A stretch of 64,000 bases of DNA, from positions 3,162,001-3,226,000 of the forward strand of contig NC_013061.1 in NCBI RefSeq assembly GCF_000023825.1, given 5' to 3'. The position numbers were made by a program, and so were the translations under genes. The notes under the pieces were generated by a model. The model was given only the letters and a program-made list of their open reading frames with translations. It made no database searches and was not told where the DNA came from. Numbering within the stretch: position 1 is the stretch's first letter; each line of letters opens with the position of its first letter. Of this stretch, positions 1-8,778 are shown piece by piece. This DNA comes from Pedobacter heparinus DSM 2366 (GTDB taxonomy: Bacteria > Bacteroidota > Bacteroidia > Sphingobacteriales > Sphingobacteriaceae).

Positions 1-311
1 ATTAAATGTTCAGAATACCCCTTTACGATCTTTCCTTTCCATTCTCCAGCAGGCACTGAATAAATTCCCCAGTGTATAAACATCCCAAACCTGGCCTCAC
101 GCCACCATTGTATGCGCTCATCATGGGTTTGCATAGAAGCTTTCCACCAGCCCTTTCTGGCCTCATCTATGGCTTTCTGGTCGCGCTGCTGCGCACGGTT
201 AAACATCTCTTTGTCTTCATCACCGGCAACCTGGCCAAATGCTGTCATACCTGTCATCAGCAAGGCCCAAAATAAAACTGCCGGTTTATCATAACTGTTA
301 CGGAACATCAT
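1..311 (-). CDS. alpha-L-fucosidase, GH29 family (N-terminal part, cut by window edge)
   Basis: The reading frame opens at the ATG at 311 and runs off the left edge without a stop, giving about 103 residues. After a hydrophobic signal peptide ending near AFGQ, a helix-rich stretch leads to ARFGMFIHWGIYSVPAGEWK, the hallmark of the GH29 alpha-L-fucosidase barrel start; the full-length GH29 at 13708-15498 has the matching AKFGMFIHWGLYAKLAGEWK. GH29 enzymes are retaining exo-fucosidases. The nucleophile Asp lies beyond the window, so activity cannot be judged. An in-frame ATG three bases later is an alternative start. It follows the polysaccharide lyase gene by 23 bp on the same strand and is probably the next gene of the PUL 1 operon. 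The family call is firm; the linkage cut is unknown. Confidence 0.88.
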   Translation of the reverse strand, partial: MMFRNSYDKPAVLFWALLMTGMTAFGQVAGDEDKEMFNRAQQRDQKAIDEARKGWWKASMQTHDERIQWWREARFGMFIHWGIYSVPAGEWKGKIVKGYSEHL

Positions 312-334
312 CTCTTTTCAATATAATTTTAAAT

Positions 335-1522
335 TTAATCCAGCCAGATCAATGGGTTCCTCACCGGCAAATTCCTGATCACTTCTTCTACTTTTGGATC
401 GTGGTCCAGTTTCTTCCAGGTATTCAGCCAATTTGCTCTCTGGTAAGCATTTGCCCCAAATACCAGGAAAGGCTGTGCCACTGGCCAGTTTTCCCAATAC
501 ATCACATCAGGCTTTAAAGGCCATTTGCTTTTATCGGCTACAAATGGGTACAGGTAATCAATGCCTTTATCTATTGATTTTCCATCCGTAGTTTTGTAGG
601 TCCAGAGGTTATCCGCTTTAACAGATAAGATCTGGCAAAGGGTAGTCATCGCATCCAGGTTAAAAATCGAATAACCATATGGTTTTGTACGGCCCAGTTC
701 TCTCGGAAAACTGCCATCTGCTGCCATCTGGTTAGGCAGCAAAACGTTTTTATACCGGTCCCGGCAAAAGTCCATCAGCTTCGTATCCTGGCAAAGCTTA
801 GCAAATGAAGCCACCTGCATGGTAAAACAGGTACCATGATTGTTTGTGGCATTCATTTCATCTTTGCCATACTGGTGCGTCATCAGCCATTCCAGGTAGG
901 CTGCAAACCATTTTCTCGTTCCGGCCAGTACACCCGCATCCAGCACCTTTTCCATCACAATGGTACCCTGGGCCACTTCCATCAGCTGAATTGTATCTAT
1001 AATACCTATACCCCTACCGGTAAACCGGCCTTTGATGGCCTGGGCAAACAGCAGGTTGGGGTTCATCTTTGTTGCTTCATTGATAAACCAGGCCTGCAAA
1101 TGCCGCATGGCCTGCTTCGCATACTTTTCTTCACCGGTCAGCTTATAAGCGGAAGCCAAAGCCCCGATGATCTTGCTGAAACGGATCATCGCCAGGCGGT
1201 GGGCAACAAAATTCTGCGGATTGGTCATGCCATCCTTCTGGATATAAGGGCCGTCCGGATTTTGTGGATCCGGCCACCAGTAATCTCCTTCCGAATAAAA
1301 ATCATGCTTTCCACCGGCACTCCGGGACGAGCTTTCTGCAGTTACCGTTACAGGTTCCTGCTTCATTGCCCATGCGGCATTTTTCAGGATCAGTGCTTTT
1401 AAAGTCCTGCCCACTTCTTTATCTGCCACAAGCGAAACGTCTGGCCCAGCCTTTACAGCAGCACATGATGGTTGCCCAATCATGCCCGCTACTGTAAATA
1501 TGATTAAAAGAAATCCTTTCAT
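335..1522 (-). CDS. alginate-lyase-fold polysaccharide lyase (PF05426 type, possibly PL38-like)
   Basis: A 395-residue secreted protein with an N-terminal signal sequence and a Cys at residue 20 that is only a weak lipobox. The segment SEGDYWWPDPQNPDGPY (77-93) and the NNHGT motif (227-231) are typical of the alpha/alpha-toroid alginate lyase family PF05426; the Asn-His pair belongs to the lyase active site. Families with this fold cleave uronate-containing polymers such as alginate or glucuronan by beta-elimination. The PL38 assignment is an inference from length and motif, and the substrate could be any uronate glycan. It lies 8 bp downstream of the GH31 gene in a tightly packed operon with fucosidases, so it probably opens a uronate linkage in the fucosylated target glycan. 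Confidence 0.75.
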   Translation of the reverse strand: MKGFLLIIFTVAGMIGQPSCAAVKAGPDVSLVADKEVGRTLKALILKNAAWAMKQEPVTVTAESSSRSAGGKHDFYSEGDYWWPDPQNPDGPYIQKDGMTNPQNFVAHRLAMIRFSKIIGALASAYKLTGEEKYAKQAMRHLQAWFINEATKMNPNLLFAQAIKGRFTGRGIGIIDTIQLMEVAQGTIVMEKVLDAGVLAGTRKWFAAYLEWLMTHQYGKDEMNATNNHGTCFTMQVASFAKLCQDTKLMDFCRDRYKNVLLPNQMAADGSFPRELGRTKPYGYSIFNLDAMTTLCQILSVKADNLWTYKTTDGKSIDKGIDYLYPFVADKSKWPLKPDVMYWENWPVAQPFLVFGANAYQRANWLNTWKKLDHDPKVEEVIRNLPVRNPLIWLD

Positions 1523-1530
1523 GGCTTTAT

Positions 1531-3678
1531 TTATTTGGTCATGGCCCTGAAGGTCACTTTGTTCAGGGTATTTGGCTTACCTTTTTCGGCAGCAGATATA
1601 CTTGCCTTCAGTTTGCCATTTGCTGCTTTAACTACGTTGATCGTCCTGAAGCTATAGGCCCCTTTTTCATAATCAAAGGTCTCCCCATCGTCATCATACA
1701 ACATGTATTTACCCGGTTTGCTGCCATAATACCTGATCTCCAGGTCCAGCTTGTCCGAAGGTTTAGGTGCATGCATCAATGCCGGCCCCATAGGGATAAT
1801 TCCACCGTCCTTTACATAAACAGGAATTTTGTCAAGCCCCGGTGTCACCGTAATCACTTCCCCGTCGCCTGCATATTCCCCGGTGTAAAAATCAAACCAT
1901 TTACCTTTGGGCAGGATCACCGTACGGGTAGCCTTTCCGGTAAACATAGGGGCTACCAGTAAGTATTCGCCTGCCATATACTGGTCTTTCACTTCCTTAC
2001 TTACTGCTTCAGCATAAGGATTTTCTTCCAGGTTGGTGGTCTTCATTTCTTTTTTAACTTCTGTCTGGAAACCTTCTTCCAGGTTCATGGCCCTGAAAGG
2101 CGGGGTACCCTCAAAATGATATTTGGCAAACTCACTGTACCAGTAAGGCATCATCTGCATGCGCAGCAGGGCAATGTCTTTTACCTGCTTTTCAACGTTG
2201 GGGTACGACCATGGTTTGGTGCCTGTGCTCCAGGCATTGATCATGGCCATAGGCGAAAAGACGACCGATTGCATCCTGCGCAGCCATTCCTCTTCTGATT
2301 TGGAGGCACGGGCCTCCGGGGTCCACAACACTCCGGCAAAGCCACTGTTGATCAATGCGGTAATAAAGTCCTCATGGTTATAATAGTCGTTATAGATCAC
2401 GTAAGGCAATGCAGCACCACCACCATTAGATGCCCGCACCAACCCATAGGTACGCTGGTTACGCGCATGGTACAGGTCTGCACTGTATTTCTGGATCAGC
2501 AAACCATAAGTCTGACGCATCTGCTCCGCACTATGTCCTGAAGGGAATAAAGTTACATCAGGCCATAAATAATGGTCATAACCGTCTACCTCATCAAATT
2601 TATAGCCACTTACACCAATGTCGACCTGGCTCTTTTTCAGCTGGCCAAAAAGAATGTCCCGGGCCTGTGGCATGGTCAGGTCAGGAACAGCACCCAGCCA
2701 AACGGTATGGTCGCCGGTAAATGGCTTAATGCTGTTGTAAATAGAGGCCTGCGGCGAAACGTAAGGGTTTGTCCACAGGTTTACCCTGATCCCTTTGTTC
2801 AGCAGGCTGTTTACAAATTTGGCCGGTTCCGGGTAACGGCCCTTGTCCCATTCAAAAGTACAGGGATAAGCCTTGCTCTGCCAACCTGGTTCCAGGCCAA
2901 TAAAGTCCAGGGGGAAACCTTTGTCCTCAAATGCCTTCACTTCAGCTTCCACATCAGCAGCAGTATATAAGGTTTTCACACGCTGTGTAAAACCCAGGCC
3001 CCAGCGTGGTGGCAATACGCCCCCACCGTTTAACAGGTTGTACCGGCGTACCGCATCAAGTGGTTTGGGGCCTGCAAATACATAAAACTCTACCCCTTCG
3101 GCCGGTACAAGTACTTCCACGCCATCAGAATACGGGCGCGAGGACCAGCTTTTATCCGTATTGCGGTCTTTGGCCTCGGGTACATTTTTTCCGTCACGCT
3201 TTACGGCCGATCCTGCATAAATATTTAAATAGCGGGCCGAATTGATGAACACCCCATAACCGTTCGACGATACATAAAAAGGGGTCGGTGCATGGGTACG
3301 GCCATTGTCCTTACCCCCGTAATGGTCTACATGCAACTGCAGGATCTTGCCACGCTGGTGTACCGTCTGAAAATTAAGGCCAAAGCCATACAGCTGTTCC
3401 TTTTTATCCAAAGGAAACCTCAAATAGGTTTTTCCATCCGTCAGTTTAGCCACAATCTCATCTTTTGACAAAGGAAATTCAGCATCCCCCGCAGTTTTAA
3501 GTTCTTCAACAGCAGGTTTTGCCCCGGCTGCAACCAGCAGGTTATAACTTTCAGGCTTGCCAACGCTGCCCTTCCAAACACCAGGTGCAACCAGTTCCCA
3601 TTTAATCTCCTGGGCCGAAAGGCGCGTGCAAAACAGCAAAAGGGTCAGACAGGCAATACATTTTAAAATTCTGTTCAT
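1531..3678 (-). CDS. GH31 glycoside hydrolase, alpha-galactosidase-like (Gal31 subfamily)
   Basis: A 715-residue exported enzyme with a signal peptide ending SAQ near residue 23. The GH31 barrel shows GLEPGWQS (261-268), the strand-4 nucleophile motif YKFDE with Asp362, and a later IYND (428-431) whose Asp431 is a reasonable acid/base candidate. KFDE differs from the WxDMxE motif of alpha-glucosidases and the KTDFGE motif of YicI-type alpha-xylosidases. A divergent GH31 subgroup with alpha-galactosidase activity was reported from Pedobacter heparinus and P. saltans, with L-fucose bound near the active site and fucosidase genes close by; this gene, beside two GH95 and two GH29 genes, fits that setting. 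Specificity is inferred from context and motif, not shown. Confidence 0.82.
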   Translation of the reverse strand: MNRILKCIACLTLLLFCTRLSAQEIKWELVAPGVWKGSVGKPESYNLLVAAGAKPAVEELKTAGDAEFPLSKDEIVAKLTDGKTYLRFPLDKKEQLYGFGLNFQTVHQRGKILQLHVDHYGGKDNGRTHAPTPFYVSSNGYGVFINSARYLNIYAGSAVKRDGKNVPEAKDRNTDKSWSSRPYSDGVEVLVPAEGVEFYVFAGPKPLDAVRRYNLLNGGGVLPPRWGLGFTQRVKTLYTAADVEAEVKAFEDKGFPLDFIGLEPGWQSKAYPCTFEWDKGRYPEPAKFVNSLLNKGIRVNLWTNPYVSPQASIYNSIKPFTGDHTVWLGAVPDLTMPQARDILFGQLKKSQVDIGVSGYKFDEVDGYDHYLWPDVTLFPSGHSAEQMRQTYGLLIQKYSADLYHARNQRTYGLVRASNGGGAALPYVIYNDYYNHEDFITALINSGFAGVLWTPEARASKSEEEWLRRMQSVVFSPMAMINAWSTGTKPWSYPNVEKQVKDIALLRMQMMPYWYSEFAKYHFEGTPPFRAMNLEEGFQTEVKKEMKTTNLEENPYAEAVSKEVKDQYMAGEYLLVAPMFTGKATRTVILPKGKWFDFYTGEYAGDGEVITVTPGLDKIPVYVKDGGIIPMGPALMHAPKPSDKLDLEIRYYGSKPGKYMLYDDDGETFDYEKGAYSFRTINVVKAANGKLKASISAAEKGKPNTLNKVTFRAMTK

Positions 3679-3692
3679 AGCAGGTATAAATA

Positions 3693-6299
3693 TTATAGTA
3701 CGTTTATGGTATAAGTTTTTCCTTTTTCTGTTTCAAAATCAATCACATAGCTCTTTTTCAGATCCAGTACCTGCAGCTTGGCATTTTCACTTTTATGGTA
3801 TTCAGGTTTTTCGGGCAATACATTCAGCAGGTTTGGGTTTGGCCCCTTTGCCGGTCTGGCAACCACAGCACTTACCTTTACCGGCACAGTGGTCCTGAGC
3901 CTGCAGTTTCCACCGCTTCCTGAATAGATCAGCGCCTTGCTCAGTTTGCCCTCGGCCCAGCTTATGTCTACCCTGAAATTACCACGGGCTTTGATGCCTT
4001 TGATACTTCCTTTTTCCCAGTCATCCGGCAAAGCAGGCAATAAACTCAGTTCATCGGTATTGCTTTGCAATAACATTTCAGTCATGCCCGCAGTGGCCCC
4101 AAAGTTACCATCAATCTGGAAAGGCGGATGGGCATCAAAAAGGTTCGGATAAGTTCCGCCCCCACTCATCTGCACATTTGTAAGCTGTGCCATGCTGGCA
4201 CTGGGCCCTTTTTGTGGTTCTGTTGTTTTGGCCGGGTCAATCAACGTTAAACCTGCTTTCAATATCTTTAAAGCATGGTTCCCATCCTGTAACCTGGCCC
4301 ACCAGTTAATTTTCCAGGCCATAGACCATCCGGTGCTCAGGTCGCCACGGTGCAGCAGCGATTGTTTTGCCGCAGCAGCCAGTTCAGGTGTATGGTATAC
4401 CGTGATCTGGTTACCCGGATAAAGGGCAAATAAATGCGATAAATGCCTGTGGCTGTCCTTAGGATCATCCACATCATTGAACCATTCCTGTAATTGTCCG
4501 TAACGGCCTATATTAAACGGATAGAGCTTTGCTTTGGCTTTTTCCAGCTCAACCCGGAAATCAGCATCCATATCCAATATTTTTGAGGCTGCGATACAAT
4601 CTGTAAACAGCTCCTTAATGATGCCCATGTCCATGGTTGTGGCTTTACTTACTTCATACTCTTTTCCCTCAATTTTAAATATATTTTCCGGAGAGGTAGA
4701 TGGATTGGTGACCAGATACTCAGTTTTATCATCTTTAACCAGCCATTTCAGCATAAACTCAGCAGCACCTTTCATCAAAGGATAGCCCTTTTCTTTCAGA
4801 AACTGTTTGTCGCCCGTAAACAGGTAATGATCATACAGGTGTGTAGTTAGCCAGGCCCCGCCCATAGGCCAGGCCGACCAGCGTGGCGCGCCTTTAGGGT
4901 CCCAGTCGTAGCCCCCTGTAGGAGAACTCTTGGCCCAGATATCGGTATTGTGGTGTACCACCCAGCCCTGTCTGATGTCATAATTAATTTTCGCAGTTTT
5001 AGCCCCGTTCACAGCCATACGGCCTATAAAATCAAACAATGGTTGGTGCAGTTCCGACAAATTGGTCTGTTCTGCAAGCCAGTAATTCATCTGGGTATTT
5101 GCATTTACGGTATAATTGCTCCCCCAGGGTGGCTGTACATGATCGTTCCAGATCCCCTGTAAATTGGTAGCCTGCGATCCCGGTCTGGAACTGGCGATCA
5201 TCAGGTAACGGCCAAACTGGTAATACAAAACCTGCAGGCCCTGGTCGTTTCCCATGGCCCCCTGCCTGGATAACCTTACATTGGTTGGCAGCCCCTCCAG
5301 TTCTGCATTGCTGCCCAAACTAAATGAAACCCGGTCAAACAAAGCCTTATAATCTGCAACATGCGCAGTTTTAATTGTACTGTATGGCTTAGGATAAACT
5401 TTTTTCAGGATACCTGCAGCTTCAGTTGCCGGATTTTTACCCTCCAGCCCGGGCGATTTATTGTAGCCGTTAAAACTGGTGGCCCCACTTAAATAAATGG
5501 TTACCGCATTGGCTTTGCTCACCAGGATCTCCGTTCCTTTTGCTGTTGTTGTACCCCCTTCTGCCTTAATCCGCACATCCACCTCAAAGGTCATCCCTTC
5601 CTTATCATCATACACAACCTGTGCCGCTTCGGTAGCCCGGTGTGCCACGTGTTTAGGCGCTTTGCCTTTCAACACCAGCAAATCCGCCCCAACAGCCCTT
5701 GCTGTATATTTCAGTTTACTGCTTATGCTGGTGCTAAAATTAAGCGCATTTTTTTGATCTGTCGTGATGCGGATCACCACGGCCTTATCCGGATAACTGA
5801 TCAGGCTTTCCCTTTTATAGGTAATGCCCCCAACGGTATAGGTCACTGTACTTATGGCATTGTCAATGTCCAGTTCACGGTGATAAGCGGTAGGTATAGA
5901 ATCCTTCAGGTTAAAATCCAGAAAAAGATCGGCCATGGTTAAATAACGTGCCGAGTAAGGCCCCTGCAAATTCTTTTTCCAGAGCGCCGCCGCCCGGGCA
6001 TAATCTCCTTCAAAAACTGCCTGTCTTACCAGGGGCAGGTTGGCAGGACCTTTGGGGTTATTCCCGGCTTCGGGGCTTCCCGACCATAAGGTATTGTCGT
6101 TTAGCTGGAAACGTTCTTTATTTACCCTTCCAAAAACCATGGCCCCGGTTTTGCCATTTCCCAGCGGAAGGGCTTCTTCCCAAACCTTTGCCGGCTGGGT
6201 ATACCATAATTTTAATGCTGTTCCCTTTTGCTCCTGCGCTATGGCATCCGATGATATGCAAAAGATGGCCAGAACAGGCAATATACTGTATCTTCTCAT
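3693..6299 (-). CDS. GH95 family alpha-L-fucosidase or alpha-L-galactosidase, copy 1
   Basis: An 868-residue secreted protein with a signal peptide ending AIAQ. The N-terminal beta domain opens with EALPLGNGKTGAMVFG, and the alpha/alpha barrel carries NANTQMNYW (399-407, Asn399 and Asn401), PSTSPEN with Glu538, and HPPFQIDGNFG with Asp730. By comparison with the characterised Bifidobacterium AfcA these are the water-positioning Asn pair, the general acid and the second catalytic carboxylate, so the enzyme should be active. GH95 enzymes invert and usually release alpha-1,2-linked L-fucose from galactose; some release L-galactose. NTQMNYWLAE replaces the usual NTEMNYWPAE, which the neighbouring paralogue keeps, so specificity may differ. 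One base separates it from copy 2, implying co-translation. Confidence 0.9.
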   Translation of the reverse strand: MRRYSILPVLAIFCISSDAIAQEQKGTALKLWYTQPAKVWEEALPLGNGKTGAMVFGRVNKERFQLNDNTLWSGSPEAGNNPKGPANLPLVRQAVFEGDYARAAALWKKNLQGPYSARYLTMADLFLDFNLKDSIPTAYHRELDIDNAISTVTYTVGGITYKRESLISYPDKAVVIRITTDQKNALNFSTSISSKLKYTARAVGADLLVLKGKAPKHVAHRATEAAQVVYDDKEGMTFEVDVRIKAEGGTTTAKGTEILVSKANAVTIYLSGATSFNGYNKSPGLEGKNPATEAAGILKKVYPKPYSTIKTAHVADYKALFDRVSFSLGSNAELEGLPTNVRLSRQGAMGNDQGLQVLYYQFGRYLMIASSRPGSQATNLQGIWNDHVQPPWGSNYTVNANTQMNYWLAEQTNLSELHQPLFDFIGRMAVNGAKTAKINYDIRQGWVVHHNTDIWAKSSPTGGYDWDPKGAPRWSAWPMGGAWLTTHLYDHYLFTGDKQFLKEKGYPLMKGAAEFMLKWLVKDDKTEYLVTNPSTSPENIFKIEGKEYEVSKATTMDMGIIKELFTDCIAASKILDMDADFRVELEKAKAKLYPFNIGRYGQLQEWFNDVDDPKDSHRHLSHLFALYPGNQITVYHTPELAAAAKQSLLHRGDLSTGWSMAWKINWWARLQDGNHALKILKAGLTLIDPAKTTEPQKGPSASMAQLTNVQMSGGGTYPNLFDAHPPFQIDGNFGATAGMTEMLLQSNTDELSLLPALPDDWEKGSIKGIKARGNFRVDISWAEGKLSKALIYSGSGGNCRLRTTVPVKVSAVVARPAKGPNPNLLNVLPEKPEYHKSENAKLQVLDLKKSYVIDFETEKGKTYTINVL

Positions 6300-6300
6300 A

Positions 6301-8778
6301 TCAGTTCAATTTAAAAATATAGGCTTTACCGGCCTCAGTTTTAAGGTCATAATCTGTTGAAGCCTTAACCCCAGCAGGGTTTAGCTTTGCCAGTGGCGAA
6401 ATTAAAGGACTTTTAACCTCAGGTACTTCATAAAAAGGATTTGGATTTTCTCCTTTTGCAACTGAAAGGCCGGTCGTATCCGCTTTCATATCGGTATTGA
6501 TCCGTAACCTGCAATTGCCGCCAAGCCTCGAAAGCACTTTTAAATGGGTAATTACCTTGTCCTTCCAGCTGATGTCTACCACATAACCACCCCGGGCCAC
6601 CAGCCCTTTAACCTCTCCAGAAGGCCATTGATCTGGTAGTGCAGGCAAAATATGTATAGCGCCATCATGCGATTGCAGCAGCATTTCAGCAATCCCCGCT
6701 GTACAGCCAAAGTTACCATCTATCTGAAATGGCGGATGGGCATCAAACATATTCGGATAGGTACCACCACCTTTTGTGTTTACACTGTCAACACGCCCCC
6801 CAACCAGTTTCAGCTGATCGGTAATCAGTTTATAGGCATGGTTCCCATCCAGAAAACGGGCCCAGAAATTCACTTTCCAGCCCATAGACCAGCCCGTTGC
6901 CGGGTCACCTCTATACATCAGGGATGTTCTAGCCGCATCAAAAAGTTCCGGTGTCCTTGTCGGGGAAATCTGGTTACTCGGGTATAAACCATATAAATGG
7001 GATACATGACGATGTTTATCGTCTGTACGGTCAGAATCGTGCATCCATTCCTGCAGCTGACTGTATTTACCGATCTGCATGGGTGCCAAACGGCCCAATG
7101 CTGTCTTCAGCAGGCCCCGAAATTCTGCATCCATGCCCAGCAGCTCTGCAGCTTTGCCGGTCCTGGTAAACAGATCAAACAACAGCTGGTTGTCCATCGT
7201 TGTTCCCGCAGCAATAGAAACACGTTTGCCCGGAACATAGGTATTTTCTGGCGAATTGGAAGGACTTACCACCAGCCATTTATGGGTAGGTTCTTCCTGT
7301 AACACATCCAGGTAAAACTCGCTTGCCCCCTTCAGTACCGGGTAATATTCTTTTAAAAACTGTTTATCGCCCGTAAACATATAATGGTCCCATAAATGCT
7401 GGCTCAGCCAGTTACCGCCCATCGGCCATAAACCTGCATAAGGCCGGTCAACCGGCCCTGTAATGCGCCATAAATCGGTATTGTGGTGCGTTACCCAGCC
7501 TTTTGCCCCATACATCAGCTTAGCAGTTTCCCGCCCGGTAACCGACAGGTCTTTCAGCATCTTAAACAAGGGGTCGTGCAGTTCCGACAAATTGGTAACC
7601 TCTGCCGGCCAGTAATTCATCTCGGTATTGATGTTTATCGTGTATTTACTGTCCCATGGGGCCAGCATCTTATCATTCCAGATGCCCTGTAAGGTAGGGG
7701 GCTGATTTCCAGGCTGTGAGCTCGAGATCAGCAGGTACCTGCCAAACTGAAAATACAATGCAGTCAGATGCGGGTCATTGCTGCGTGCAAATGCCGCAAT
7801 CCGCTCGTCGGTTGGTTTATTTACCGCATCGGTTATGCCAATATCAAACTTTACACGGTTAAAGTACTGCTGGTAAAACTTAATGTGTGCGGCCAGTGCC
7901 TCAGCATAGTTCTTCTTTACAGCCCGGTCTAAAAACGAGGCCGCTTTTAAACCTGCATCAGCACTCACATCATGGTAGTTTTTAAAATTAGTGGCAATAG
8001 AAACATATACTGTCGCCGAATTGGCTGCCTTCACTATCCATGCATTGTTCTGCAGCGATGCTTTTCCACCTTCGGCCACAACTTTTACCTGCGATGCAAA
8101 CCTGATCTTCCCCTGCTCGCCTTCATGGTCGGCAGTTAAACCCGAGAGCAGCAACCTATCCTTTTCCATTCGCAAACCACCCTTCTGCTCTGTATCCATC
8201 AGGGCACGGAAAGTTATTTTACCCGGTTTATCTGCTGTTAAACGCACTATAAGTACCTGATCTGTAAATGACGAGAAGATTTCCCGCTTATAGCGTATAC
8301 CTCCGGCCTCATAAGTTACCGTAGCTAGCGCTTTTTCTATGTTCAGGTCCCGGTAATAGTTACGGGCTTTTTCTGTACCCTCAAACTCCAGGAAAAGGTT
8401 GCCAACCGGCTGATAAATCATGCCACTGTTCTTTTTAGGGAACATCTCCACATCAGCCAGGGCCTGTGCCTCTTCAAACTTCCCTTCAAAGATCAATTTC
8501 CTGAGCGCCGGGATTGCCGCACCCGATGCAGCAGTCACATTGCTGTTGGGCCCGCCAGACCATACCGTTTCTTCATTCAGCTGCAACTGTTCTTTAGCCG
8601 GATTGCCAAAAACCATGGCACCAAGCCGGCCATTACCTATCGGTAAAGCTTCATTCCAGTTGGCAGCCGGACGGTCGTACCAGAGTTTCAGTGTCCCATC
8701 TGTTTTTTTTGCCTGCCCAAAAGCAAGGGAAGCAACTGCCAGCAATACAAATACCAGGTGTTTTTTGATCATCATCAT
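6301..8778 (-). CDS. GH95 family alpha-L-fucosidase, copy 2
   Basis: An 825-residue exported protein with a signal peptide ending AFGQ. It has the full GH95 signature: EALPIGNGRLGAMVFG at the N terminus, NINTEMNYWPAE (Asn382, Asn384), SPSNSPEN with Glu511, and HPPFQIDGNFG with Asp687. All catalytic positions known from AfcA-type fucosidases are present. It is a paralogue of the GH95 protein encoded directly downstream. Two GH95 enzymes side by side usually attack fucose in two linkages or on chains of different size. The gene overlaps the end of the GH2 gene by 4 bp, so GH2, GH95-2, GH95-1, GH31 and the lyase form one transcription unit. Three Met codons in a row (MMM) at the N terminus leave the exact start open by up to two codons. 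Confidence 0.92.
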   Translation of the reverse strand: MMMIKKHLVFVLLAVASLAFGQAKKTDGTLKLWYDRPAANWNEALPIGNGRLGAMVFGNPAKEQLQLNEETVWSGGPNSNVTAASGAAIPALRKLIFEGKFEEAQALADVEMFPKKNSGMIYQPVGNLFLEFEGTEKARNYYRDLNIEKALATVTYEAGGIRYKREIFSSFTDQVLIVRLTADKPGKITFRALMDTEQKGGLRMEKDRLLLSGLTADHEGEQGKIRFASQVKVVAEGGKASLQNNAWIVKAANSATVYVSIATNFKNYHDVSADAGLKAASFLDRAVKKNYAEALAAHIKFYQQYFNRVKFDIGITDAVNKPTDERIAAFARSNDPHLTALYFQFGRYLLISSSQPGNQPPTLQGIWNDKMLAPWDSKYTININTEMNYWPAEVTNLSELHDPLFKMLKDLSVTGRETAKLMYGAKGWVTHHNTDLWRITGPVDRPYAGLWPMGGNWLSQHLWDHYMFTGDKQFLKEYYPVLKGASEFYLDVLQEEPTHKWLVVSPSNSPENTYVPGKRVSIAAGTTMDNQLLFDLFTRTGKAAELLGMDAEFRGLLKTALGRLAPMQIGKYSQLQEWMHDSDRTDDKHRHVSHLYGLYPSNQISPTRTPELFDAARTSLMYRGDPATGWSMGWKVNFWARFLDGNHAYKLITDQLKLVGGRVDSVNTKGGGTYPNMFDAHPPFQIDGNFGCTAGIAEMLLQSHDGAIHILPALPDQWPSGEVKGLVARGGYVVDISWKDKVITHLKVLSRLGGNCRLRINTDMKADTTGLSVAKGENPNPFYEVPEVKSPLISPLAKLNPAGVKASTDYDLKTEAGKAYIFKLN

